64,000 nt of DNA, from positions 1-64,000 of the forward strand of contig JASBSN010000043.1 of the NCBI GenBank assembly GCA_030148915.1, in the 5' to 3' direction. Made by a program: the position numbers and the translations under genes. The notes beneath the pieces are model-generated. The model was not told the DNA's origin and did no database searches. It saw only the letters and a program-made list of their open reading frames with translations. The stretch is from Thiogranum sp. GTDB lineage: Bacteria > Pseudomonadota > Gammaproteobacteria > DSM-19610. Shown here piece by piece: positions 41,109-50,311 of this stretch (the stretch's first letter is position 1; each line of letters begins with the position of its first letter).

Positions 41109-42350
41109 TCAGGGCACGGGACCTTCCGCTTCCACGCGCGGATCCAATTCGAGCACGGCAGACGAGGTGCGCGCCATCATGACGAACTCCGCCTGTTGCT
41201 GCGCGCCGAGAGGCGTGCCCACGCGGTGGCGCTGCCAGGCAAAGAGCGACAGCATCAGGGACAGGGTGGCGAGATAGAGCATCAGCACATGGGCGTCGAA
41301 CCACTGCATGAGCAGCCCGACAGCGAGCGGGCCGATGCTGGCGCCTATACCACTCAGCAGCAATAACCCGCGGGTGGTCTCCAGCACATCGTCGGCGTGC
41401 AGATGGTCGTTGGCCTGCGCCACGCTCAATGAATAGATAGCGAAGGATCCGCCGCCGTACAATACGGCGGCCAGCAGGGCAAGGCTGCGGTGCTGCTCGA
41501 CGAGAAAGTACACGCCGAGAGCCGCGGCGCCGGCCAGCAGACTCACCGCGGATATCACCAACCGCCGGTCATGACGATCGGACCAGTGACCCAATGGCCA
41601 TTGCAGCAGGGCGCCACCGAAGATAACGCCACTCATGAACAAGGCGATGCCGGCTTTATCGAATCCGGCGCCGAGGGCGAAGACCGGCCCCATACCCCAG
41701 AAGGCTCCGCCCACCAGACCGGATACCAGCGCACCGATCACCCCCAGGCGAGAGGTGGCATACAGGTGTTGCAGTCCCAACCGTGCGGAGGGCACCGGCT
41801 TTGGCTGCGCCATCTTGGTCAGCGCTATCGGCACCAGCGCCAGTGCATAAAACAGAGCGGCGAGCGCAAAAGGCGCCAAGCTGCCGATGTCATAGGCCAG
41901 CAGCAGATATTGGCTGCAACCCAGCGCCAGCAGGTTGATGGTCATATAAACGGCAAACAGGCCACCACGGGTTTTGTTGGTCGACAGACTGTTCAGCCAG
42001 GATTCTATGACCAGGTACAGACCCAGCATACTGATGCCGGTGATCAGACGCAGCAGCAACCATATCAGTGGATGGACCCACAGACCGTGCACCAGAATAC
42101 TGGCGCAGCCTATCGCGGCAAAGACCGAAAAACTGCGGATGTGCCCTACGGCGCGAATTACCCGGGGACAGAGATAAGAGCCCACCAGATAGCCGCCGAA
42201 AAATCCCGACATGATCAGACCGGTCGTGCTCTGAGAAAAGGATTCCATGCCCGCGCGCAGCGCGATTACCGTGCCGATCAATCCGGAGCCGAGCAATAGA
42301 ATCGCTGTTGCCGCCAGTAATGAATAAATCGAGCTGATGTTCTTGAGCAT
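41109..42350 (-). CDS. MFS transporter (YcaD-like)
   Basis: 12-TM pattern; GFFGGYLVGSYLCPRVIRAVGHIRSF and FWGMGPVFALGAGFDKAGIALFMSGVIFGGALLQWPLGHWSDRHDRR. Confidence 0.88.
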   Translation of the reverse strand: MLKNISSIYSLLAATAILLLGSGLIGTVIALRAGMESFSQSTTGLIMSGFFGGYLVGSYLCPRVIRAVGHIRSFSVFAAIGCASILVHGLWVHPLIWLLLRLITGISMLGLYLVIESWLNSLSTNKTRGGLFAVYMTINLLALGCSQYLLLAYDIGSLAPFALAALFYALALVPIALTKMAQPKPVPSARLGLQHLYATSRLGVIGALVSGLVGGAFWGMGPVFALGAGFDKAGIALFMSGVIFGGALLQWPLGHWSDRHDRRLVISAVSLLAGAAALGVYFLVEQHRSLALLAAVLYGGGSFAIYSLSVAQANDHLHADDVLETTRGLLLLSGIGASIGPLAVGLLMQWFDAHVLMLYLATLSLMLSLFAWQRHRVGTPLGAQQQAEFVMMARTSSAVLELDPRVEAEGPVP

Positions 42351-42676
42351 CGGTGTTCCTGCACATTGGTGCGGCAATAATTGTGTTTTTACAGAAGCTG
42401 AACTGCAACCGCAAAGTATGCCAGAAAGGCGGGGGGAAGCGCACGCACAAAACGCTTGGTACAGGTGTACGAGTCGTTCATCAACCGGCGAATCCACATC
42501 GCCCGCCAGGGTTTAACGCCCCGTCCGGGGGCATTGCCGGGCGGAGTGAATACATAAAAAATAACCGCCCTGTCATAGCCGTGTCATATTGGCGAAGTAG
42601 TTTGCATCCATGCAGTTCGCGGTGACGGTGACATCCCGTCCGGTCGTAGATCCTAATCAACCAGAGGAGAGTCCAC

Positions 42677-43777
42677 ATGCACGGTTGTTCCAGATTGACA
42701 ATGCGCGCCGGTTTGTTAGCCGCCGCTATGTTACCGGTCATCGGCCACAGCGCGTACGACGGGCATGGCCGCAAACACGAGCAGGGCGAGGCTCGCGGCG
42801 AACACGCCGCCCGGCATTCGCGCCTGCGGGTCGGCTTGTGGGGAGACGAGTTCTACAGCGATGACCCGCAACTCAAGTCGGTGACGATCGATCAGACCAT
42901 CGATTCCATGAATCGTCATAAACTGAATTTCACGATTTTTGCCGGCGACAGCAAAAACGGGCATAGCCTGTGCACCGACGAAGCCATCGGTCAGGATGTC
43001 GTCGATATTTTCAACCGGTTGAAGGCGCCAACGCTGTACTCGCTTGGGGACAATGAGTGGACGGATTGTCATCGCACCAGTAACGGCGCTTATGACCCGC
43101 TCGAACGACTGGATTATCTGCGCAGCGTATTTTTCAGCAAAAACACCACCCAGGGCGAACGGTCTATCGAAGTGGAACGCCAGGGCGAACTCGGGCAGGC
43201 CTACAGCGAGAACAGCCGCTTTGTCGCCAGTAATGTGGAATTTGTCGCACTGCACATACCGGGCAGTAACAATAACCTGGTGGCTACCGAAAAGCAGTGC
43301 ACGAAGAAATCCGAGCGCACTCAGGCCGACTGCGACGCCGCGACTGCCGAGTACCAGGCGCGCAATGAGCGCAATATCGACTGGCTTAAAACGGCGTTCT
43401 CGGCCGCCAGAGAGCAACACTACGCCGGCGTCCTGATTGCCATTCAGGCGGATATTTTTTTTCCGTTTGAGTTAAGCGACGGCGGTTACCAGGAGGATTT
43501 TCTACCGCAGTTGGACAGTAATAACGGCTATGCCGATTTCTTTCACACCCTGATTCGCGAAACACAGAATTATTCGGGCAAAGTCGTGTTGGTGCACGGC
43601 GATTCACATTACTTCAGAATCGACAAGCCGATGTTCAACGACGATGGGCGCCTTACCGCCAATTTTACTCGAGTAGAAGTGTTTGGCAGTAAGGACAACA
43701 GCTGGATAGAGATGACCGTGGACCCGTCGACCGAAAACGTATTTTCCTTCGCACCGGTCATACTGGAGTCACCGTAA
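42677..43777 (+). CDS. Secreted metallophosphoesterase-like protein
   Basis: Signal peptide; FAGDSKNGHSLC, YSLGDNEWTDC and VLVHGDSHYFRID resemble calcineurin-like phosphoesterase motifs. Confidence 0.65.
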   Translation: MHGCSRLTMRAGLLAAAMLPVIGHSAYDGHGRKHEQGEARGEHAARHSRLRVGLWGDEFYSDDPQLKSVTIDQTIDSMNRHKLNFTIFAGDSKNGHSLCTDEAIGQDVVDIFNRLKAPTLYSLGDNEWTDCHRTSNGAYDPLERLDYLRSVFFSKNTTQGERSIEVERQGELGQAYSENSRFVASNVEFVALHIPGSNNNLVATEKQCTKKSERTQADCDAATAEYQARNERNIDWLKTAFSAAREQHYAGVLIAIQADIFFPFELSDGGYQEDFLPQLDSNNGYADFFHTLIRETQNYSGKVVLVHGDSHYFRIDKPMFNDDGRLTANFTRVEVFGSKDNSWIEMTVDPSTENVFSFAPVILESP

Positions 43778-43789
43778 ACGGCATGGGTT

Positions 43790-44833
43790 CTAGGGGGCGG
43801 GCTCCATCAGTTCGGTGAGGCGTGCGCGCAGTGTCGCCCCGCGGGCGCGCGGTATCCGAAAGAGCCAGCCCTCCAGGCGGTCATGCAAATCGTTGTCCAG
43901 TTGTGCGTCTTCGGGGGGTTGATCCGGGGCATCGCGTGCAGCGCCGGCGACATCAAACCAGACAAACATCGCGTTGTTCCATTCGACCGTATAGGCGGTG
44001 ATCCGTAAACCGTCCCAGGTTTCAAAAACGGCCGTCACGGCCTCTGCCTGGGGCAAGCCGGCGTCAGCGCGTACCAGCATGTCATCCATCTTCAGCGCCG
44101 CAAGCCCCCTGGCGAGCGGATTGATCTGCGCGTGGTGTTTCGCCACCAAACCCTCGGGAGCGTTCCGCACGGTGTAGTCCGGAGCGCCCTGATAGGGTTT
44201 TTCTATTACCAGTGTGTCACCGTCGGGGTGGGTGATAGTCAGCCGGTGCACACGTTTCGGTTTGAGGTGGATGATGCGCCGGTCGACCCAGTCGACCGGC
44301 TGCTGCGGCACATCGAGGTGGCCGGCGACCAGCCAGGCCCGGCGTTCGCCGGAGAGGCGAATATAGATACCGTCCCGTGCGCCGGCCATCAATCCTGTTC
44401 TGACGCCGCCGACAATCAACGAGGCGACCGGTGCCGGCGCGCCGGCGTATAAACTCAGGCGGGTGTTGTCGCTCTTCTTCGACGGCGCCTGCACCCCCAA
44501 CCGCGCGTAGTTCTCCGCTTTGTCGGTTTTCGCCTCGACTATTTCCAACAGAGTTATGTCAAGCAGTAGGGGTTTGATGCGTTCAAACAGCACGGGATAA
44601 CCGCCTTTGTCCGGCAGTTGCCAGTGCTCGGCGGTTTTCACAACGTCGTATAGGTTGCCGCCGTGTTCCACTCTTATCCGCTCGATGTCGTTGAGTTGTG
44701 TGGCGAGCCGGGGAAACAGGCGTTGCTCTTCGACACGGTGCTCGGGCGGCGAGGCGCGTTGGCTCAGCAACCAGTAAGCGCCGGCCAGGAACAGCAGCGC
44801 CAGAAGAGGGATAACCAGTGTCTTACTGCGCAT
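43790..44833 (-). CDS. DUF4340 domain-containing protein
   Basis: N-terminal TM; IERIRVEHGGNLYDVVKTAEHWQLPDKGGYPV...; immediately downstream of GldG-like gene. Confidence 0.85.
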   Translation of the reverse strand: MRSKTLVIPLLALLFLAGAYWLLSQRASPPEHRVEEQRLFPRLATQLNDIERIRVEHGGNLYDVVKTAEHWQLPDKGGYPVLFERIKPLLLDITLLEIVEAKTDKAENYARLGVQAPSKKSDNTRLSLYAGAPAPVASLIVGGVRTGLMAGARDGIYIRLSGERRAWLVAGHLDVPQQPVDWVDRRIIHLKPKRVHRLTITHPDGDTLVIEKPYQGAPDYTVRNAPEGLVAKHHAQINPLARGLAALKMDDMLVRADAGLPQAEAVTAVFETWDGLRITAYTVEWNNAMFVWFDVAGAARDAPDQPPEDAQLDNDLHDRLEGWLFRIPRARGATLRARLTELMEPAP

Positions 44834-44894
44834 GTCTAGGAGCGCCTAGGTGCGAAGACGGCTGGGGGCTGAGAGGCGTACATATCCGTTGTCG

Positions 44895-46778
44895 CTACGC
44901 GCCGCTACGGCGCATACGCCGAGCGCGCAGTAGCCCCAACACCACAGCCACCACTACCACGAGCAGGGGTACCAGGCCGATATTGATGAGTTTCAGCCGG
45001 TTGCCCAGTTTTTCGATGTTGCGGGTCAACTCATGCTGTACATTACGCAGCGCCTTGCGGGTTTTGCTCTGCTCGCTCTGGAATGCGCGCAGCTCCTCGC
45101 GCTGCTCGGGGCTGATGATGAGTGTGTTCCCGTCTTCATTGCGTTGGCGAAGGGTGCCGATTTTTTGTTCGGTCTCGCTGAGTTTTATTTGCAGGGCGCG
45201 CTCCTTGGCGCGAAATTGTTTCTCGGCGGCCTCCTTCAGTGCGGCCACTTTGCCGAACGGGCGCGCCGAGCGGGCGCGGCTGCGCAGGCTGATCAGGTCG
45301 CTGCTGCCGCTTAAATTCTCCAGGGCGTTGATCAGAAAGGCGCCGTTGTCGGCGCGGGTGGCGGCCACGCGGCGACCGTAGAAGTCTTTGAAATCGACCC
45401 AGAACCGGTCCTGGAGCATGTCGCTGTCGGCCACTACGATAAGGTCCACCGGTCGTTGCGCCTCAGTAAGGCGGTGGCTGTTATCCGCGCCGTCGAGACC
45501 GTTTGGAAAAGCCGATTTAAGCTCGCCCCGGATGCGCGCAGCCAAAACCAGGGGGGTTCCGCCCGGCGCATAAGTCTGCAGCAGGTCAGTCGGCTTGGTG
45601 CCGTATTTGACATAGCCTGCGTCCAGCTGCATAGCCTGATCGCTGGTCTGAATCAGGGGCACCATCTGTGTGGTTGCGCCCGGGCGTTTGAGCAAATAGC
45701 CCGAGCTGGCCATCACCAGGCTCTGCAGATCGGCGGTGACAAAGTCCTGGTGGTTAAAAGCGTTCTTGCTCAAGCTCAGCCAGACGACATAGTCCACCGG
45801 CGTTCCGCGGCTGGTCATGACGCTGGCGGCCGCGCGCCGATCGACGGCGATATGACCGGGTGCCAGTTGCACGCCCCAGGCGTTCATTAACCGCTGCAGA
45901 TTTGCATGACGCACGGCCTCGACATATCCCTGCTCGGGGCTGGTCACCTTCGGCAGCGACGTATCGGCTTCCGAAAATGCGTCGAGAAACACAACTACCC
46001 GCCCGCCAGCCAGCACATACTGGTCAATGGCGAACAGCGTTTTATCCGGCAGATTTTTCGGATACACCAGCATCAGTACATCGATATTGTCGGCAACATG
46101 CGTCGTCTCGGTACCCAGGCTCACGACATCGAATGATTGTTTTATCTGCGTGAGGGTAAACCAGTCTTGCTGCGGCTCACTGGGCAAGGAACGCGCGGCT
46201 GCGGAACCGCCCATCGCCGGTAAGCCCGACAACAGACCCACCACGGGCTTGCGCGGATTTGCCAGACTGTAGATCAGCTTGGAGAGCGTGTATTCCAGCG
46301 CATCTTCCTGGTCCGGTTGAAAGAACGGGATGCGTCGGATATCCCCCACCGAATTGCTGCCGACCAGCCCGAAATAGGCGTAACTTCCCGAGCTCTTGCC
46401 GGGCACGCCCTGCATACCATAGCGCGCCGCCTGCTCTTCGGTCTCAGAAAACGGCTCGGGTTGTTCAACTATCAGTCGCAGCTTGCCGTCGCTGAGCGAG
46501 GCATATTCTTCGAGCAGTTCGCGCACCCGCTGCCCGTAGGTGGAGACCACGGGCATGTCGCTGAACTGTTTGTTGGAGAAATAAAAGCGCAGTGTAAGCG
46601 GTTCATCGAGATTGGCCAGAATGCTGCGGGTGCCGGCGGACAAGGTGTAGAGTCTGTTTTCGGTCAGATCGAAGCGGACGTTGTTCAGAAATACATCGGC
46701 GAACACATTGATAATCAGCAGCAGCGCGGCGAGCGCTATCAGCCCCGAGGCGGAATAAAATGCGCGCCGCGTCAGCAT
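44895..46778 (-). CDS. GldG-family ABC-type auxiliary membrane protein
   Basis: NNVRFDLTENRLYTLSAGTRSILANLDEPLTLRFYFSNKQF; IDQYVLAGGRVVVFLDAFSE. Confidence 0.9.
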   Translation of the reverse strand: MLTRRAFYSASGLIALAALLLIINVFADVFLNNVRFDLTENRLYTLSAGTRSILANLDEPLTLRFYFSNKQFSDMPVVSTYGQRVRELLEEYASLSDGKLRLIVEQPEPFSETEEQAARYGMQGVPGKSSGSYAYFGLVGSNSVGDIRRIPFFQPDQEDALEYTLSKLIYSLANPRKPVVGLLSGLPAMGGSAAARSLPSEPQQDWFTLTQIKQSFDVVSLGTETTHVADNIDVLMLVYPKNLPDKTLFAIDQYVLAGGRVVVFLDAFSEADTSLPKVTSPEQGYVEAVRHANLQRLMNAWGVQLAPGHIAVDRRAAASVMTSRGTPVDYVVWLSLSKNAFNHQDFVTADLQSLVMASSGYLLKRPGATTQMVPLIQTSDQAMQLDAGYVKYGTKPTDLLQTYAPGGTPLVLAARIRGELKSAFPNGLDGADNSHRLTEAQRPVDLIVVADSDMLQDRFWVDFKDFYGRRVAATRADNGAFLINALENLSGSSDLISLRSRARSARPFGKVAALKEAAEKQFRAKERALQIKLSETEQKIGTLRQRNEDGNTLIISPEQREELRAFQSEQSKTRKALRNVQHELTRNIEKLGNRLKLINIGLVPLLVVVVAVVLGLLRARRMRRSGA

Positions 46779-46809
46779 CGCCGTTTTGCGCTCTGCTGAA
46801 AGAGCGCCA

Positions 46810-47544
46810 TCAGTCGGATTTCCCCGTTTCTACGGCGATCACGTTGGCCATCAGCCAGCAACCAATGAAGGAGAGGAAAAAAATTGCATCGCGCAGATCG
46901 ATGACGCCTTTGGTGATTGATTCGAAGTGGCTCAGAAAACTCATCCTGCCGACCGCGTTGATCAGCGCCGGCGGCGCCCAGCCCTGGAAGATATCCATCA
47001 CCATGGGAAAACCCGCCAGGACAAAAACCAAGCAGATAACGAACGAGAACACAAAGGCGATGACCTGGTTGCGGGTAAACGCCGATACACAGGCGCCGAC
47101 GGCGAGATAGGCCCCTGCCATCAGGAAGCTGCCAAAATAGCTCAGCGCGATGACGGGATTATCGGCGTGGCCGAGATAATTGATAGTGAGCCATACTGGA
47201 AAGGTCAGCGCCAGGGCGATGCCGGTGAACGTCCACGCGGCGAGAAATTTGCCGATTACCGCCGCGCCGACCGATACCGGCAGCGTCATCAACAATTCAA
47301 TCGTTCCGCTCTTGCGCTCCTCCGACCACAGGCGCATCGACAGCGCCGGAATCAAAAACAGATAGAGCCAGGGATGAAAGGTGAAAAAGGGCTGCAGATC
47401 GGCCTGACCGCGCTCGTACAGTCCACCCAGGTAAAATGTAAAGGCGCCGGACAGCACCAGAAAGATGACGATAAACACGTACGCCACCGGGGTGGCGAAG
47501 TAGTTGCCGAGCTCTCGCCTGAGGATGGCGCCGGTCACCGTCAC
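46810..47544 (-). CDS. ABC transporter permease (GldF-like)
   Basis: 6-TM; RRELGNYFATPVAYVFIVIFLVLSGAFTFYLG; PALSMRLWSEERKSGTIELLMTLPVS. Confidence 0.92.
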   Translation of the reverse strand: MTVTGAILRRELGNYFATPVAYVFIVIFLVLSGAFTFYLGGLYERGQADLQPFFTFHPWLYLFLIPALSMRLWSEERKSGTIELLMTLPVSVGAAVIGKFLAAWTFTGIALALTFPVWLTINYLGHADNPVIALSYFGSFLMAGAYLAVGACVSAFTRNQVIAFVFSFVICLVFVLAGFPMVMDIFQGWAPPALINAVGRMSFLSHFESITKGVIDLRDAIFFLSFIGCWLMANVIAVETGKSD

Positions 47545-48524
47545 GCTGGCTCCCCGCGCTGCGCGGCTTCGGCCGGGCCGGTGATACGGCGAAACACCTC
47601 ATCGAGCTGTCCGCTCTCGACAACCAGTTCCTGGAGCTGCCAGGTTTCGGCGCGCGCCAGCTGTGCTACCTGTTTGACGATGGCCGTTGCGTTGTTGGGT
47701 AGCACCATGAGCTGATCGGCTTCGTCGCTTTGGTTCACCCGCCCGACTCCGTGCAGATCCAGCAGGCGTGCTGCGGCGTCCGCCGGGACGTTGCCTGCAA
47801 AGCGCAAACGCACCGCGTTGTGCAGACTGGACATGCACAACAGCTGCTGTGGTGTCCCGTCAAACTTGAGTCTGCCGTGCGCGATGATAATAGCGCGATC
47901 GCAAATCGCGTCCACTTCTTCGAGGATATGCGTGGAGATCAGAATAGCCTTGTCTCTGGCCATCTCCCGGATCAGTGTACGCACTTCATGCTTCTGGTTG
48001 GGGTCGAGGCCGTCGGTCGGTTCATCCATCACCAGGATCGGGGGATCGTGCAGGATCGCCTGCGCCAGTCCGACGCGCCGTTTAAAGCCTTTTGATAGGG
48101 TCTCGATGGGCTTGTAGGCGACCGAGCCCAGATTTGCCTTCTCAACGGCCGCCGCCACCCGTGAGCGCCGTTCGCGGCGGCGGTAACCGCGCATGCGGGC
48201 GATAAAGGTGAGAAAGGCGCTGACCGACATATCGGCGTAGGCGGGAGCGCCTTCGGGCAGATAACCGAGACAACGCTTGGCTTCGAGCGGCCGCCGATCG
48301 ATGTCGTACCCACCCACCCATACCTGCCCCCGGGTGGGTGCCAAGAACCCGGCGATCATCTTCATCGTGGTGGATTTGCCGGCGCCGTTGGGGCCGAGAA
48401 AGCCGAGCACTTCACCGCGGCGGACCGCGAAGGAAATGTCCTTGACGGCGCTAAAAGCGCCGAAATCTTTACCCAGCGACGCGACTTCGACCGCTGCGCG
48501 TGACTGTGCGCCGGCGCTCGTCAT
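47541..48524 (-). CDS. ABC transporter ATP-binding protein (GldA-like)
   Basis: GFLGPNGAGKSTTMKMIAGFLAPTRG; LSKGFKRRVGLAQAILHDPPILVMDEPTDGLDPNQ. Confidence 0.93.
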   Translation of the reverse strand: MTSAGAQSRAAVEVASLGKDFGAFSAVKDISFAVRRGEVLGFLGPNGAGKSTTMKMIAGFLAPTRGQVWVGGYDIDRRPLEAKRCLGYLPEGAPAYADMSVSAFLTFIARMRGYRRRERRSRVAAAVEKANLGSVAYKPIETLSKGFKRRVGLAQAILHDPPILVMDEPTDGLDPNQKHEVRTLIREMARDKAILISTHILEEVDAICDRAIIIAHGRLKFDGTPQQLLCMSSLHNAVRLRFAGNVPADAAARLLDLHGVGRVNQSDEADQLMVLPNNATAIVKQVAQLARAETWQLQELVVESGQLDEVFRRITGPAEAAQRGEPA

Positions 48525-48623
48525 GTGGGGCGGGGAGAAGATTTAATCATAGTGCCTGGAGCGGTATTTGTTAATGCAAAGTTATTTATAGCCGACTAAT
48601 CGCAAGACGCAGATGGAGCCGGT

Positions 48624-49268
48624 TTATTCTTTTTCCGTTTGCGCGGCGGCCGTTGCCGGTACCGGGCGATAGCTGACAAATTTGCGTTCAATCAGCTTTT
48701 TGTCCTGATACCAGATCTGGAAGATCCAGTCACCTTCGACGAGTTCATAGTCTTCGTTGAATACGTAGCCGTCGAAACCCATCACCTGCTGGGTTTCCAC
48801 CCGGCCTTTGAAGTGACGCTCCCAGCCGGTGGTTTTTGAGCCGTCGGGCAAGGTCATTTGCGGATGAATCAGTACTTTTTTCAGCTCCATGACCGGCTTG
48901 ATCAGCGCTTCCGGCGGCAAATCGAATAAACGATACTGATAGCCGAAATAGGTCTCTTTGAGCAAGGGGATACGATCTGTCATGCTCACGTGCTCGAGCG
49001 TGGGTTTGCGTATGACTTTGCCGGTATTGGTTTCGCTGCTGTCCTTGAGTTGGCCTTTCCGCAGTGCTTTGTAGATGCCGAACTGGAAGACGTGAGCCGT
49101 CGGCCCTTGGGACTGGGAATCGGTTGGCGCAGCGACACCCGCGCTCGCTCCGGCCTCGGTGGCGTTCAGTTCGCCGCTGGGGGCTGTCGGCTCGCTAACA
49201 CTGCTGTCGGCCGTACGTTCGCAGCCCGCCAGCGCGATAACAAACACGAGCATGATTACGCGTATCAT
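48624..49268 (-). CDS. DUF3859 domain-containing lipoprotein
   Basis: Lipobox VIALAGC; FQFGIYKALRKGQLKDSSETNTGKVIRKPTLEHVSMTDRIPLLKETYFGYQYRL. Confidence 0.75.
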   Translation of the reverse strand: MIRVIMLVFVIALAGCERTADSSVSEPTAPSGELNATEAGASAGVAAPTDSQSQGPTAHVFQFGIYKALRKGQLKDSSETNTGKVIRKPTLEHVSMTDRIPLLKETYFGYQYRLFDLPPEALIKPVMELKKVLIHPQMTLPDGSKTTGWERHFKGRVETQQVMGFDGYVFNEDYELVEGDWIFQIWYQDKKLIERKFVSYRPVPATAAAQTEKE

Positions 49269-49361
49269 AATCCGTCCTCTATGGTTCCAGCCGCCGGCGC
49301 GTATAACCAGTATCCCGGTAAGCGGTGGCTAAGTCCAGATTGATTCGGGAGAGTAGGGAAA

Positions 49362-49390
49362 AAAATAGGGGCGCTACATGCGCAGCGCCC
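49362..49390 (-). terminator. Rho-independent terminator for the 49495-50199 gene
   Basis: Minus-strand stem gggcgct...agcgccc followed by a T-rich run (plus strand: gaaaaaaatag immediately upstream of the stem). Confidence 0.7.
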
Positions 49391-49494
49391 GAGAGAGGAA
49401 GGGGTCATACTTGCTCTTTATGCCGGTTGGCGTTTTATGGTTAGTGGGCCTTCTGCGCTATAGCAGCTTGTCGTGCAGCTTGCTCGGATGCGCT

Positions 49495-50199
49495 TCAGGG
49501 ATACTGGAACCAGGCTTCCCGGGTCGCCGGCGACAGCCCGTGGCTGGCACTGTCAGTACAGTGCGAAACCACCCTGATCAGAAAAGGTGTGCCTTCCTGA
49601 CCGGGCTCTCTGGGATCGGCAATCGCCGTGGGGACATTGGCGTGTCCTTCGTGTCCGGGCCGCGAAGTTGTCGTCATCTGAAACGGGTAGGCGCCGCGTA
49701 CCAGCGGAAAATCGAGCGTAGTCTTGAACTCGCCACGGCCGGATGCATCAGTGGTGAACGAGTTGATTGATGCGCTGGCCCCGGCGGGGTCCACCCACGG
49801 ACTGATCCCGTTCAGGGCGTCGAGGGCGGAGCCTGGCGCCAGCGGGGTTGCGCCGCCGCCGGTCAGAGGGCTGCCGGCGCTGTTCAAGCCGTTCTTGCCC
49901 TTGATGCGGACCCACACGGTGAACAGCGTGTCCGGCGCGGCGCCATTGACTTCGATCTCGACACGGCTTGCGTCGCCCTTCTGGCTGACTTCGAGCGTCG
50001 CGGTCGCGCCCTGCCAGCCGTTACCGCTGGGGTCCAGTGCGCAGTTGGCCTCGACGGTGTCGCCGCTACCACTGGCTGAGCCGGGGCCTCGCCGGCTCAT
50101 GTTGTCATCTATCACGCTGGAGCCGGCCAGTGCCATGGAAGAGGCCGCGCCCATTGTCAGCAGCGTAACGGCGAGTGTCGTCATTTTGAAATTGATCAT
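49495..50199 (-). CDS. Hypothetical secreted protein
   Basis: Signal peptide MINFKMTTLAVTLLTMGAASSMALA; beta-rich sequence with C-terminal SHCTDSASHGLSPATREAWFQYP; no family recognised. Confidence 0.7.
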   Translation of the reverse strand: MINFKMTTLAVTLLTMGAASSMALAGSSVIDDNMSRRGPGSASGSGDTVEANCALDPSGNGWQGATATLEVSQKGDASRVEIEVNGAAPDTLFTVWVRIKGKNGLNSAGSPLTGGGATPLAPGSALDALNGISPWVDPAGASASINSFTTDASGRGEFKTTLDFPLVRGAYPFQMTTTSRPGHEGHANVPTAIADPREPGQEGTPFLIRVVSHCTDSASHGLSPATREAWFQYP

Positions 50200-50311
50200 C
50201 GTTGCATACCCTCTACTTTTGTTTTGATAGTTAAACAAGTTATGCGCCCCCGGCGAACGGCCGCTGAACCGGTCAGGGCAAAGTCCACCGGGAGCATCTC
50301 CCAACAGCTAC

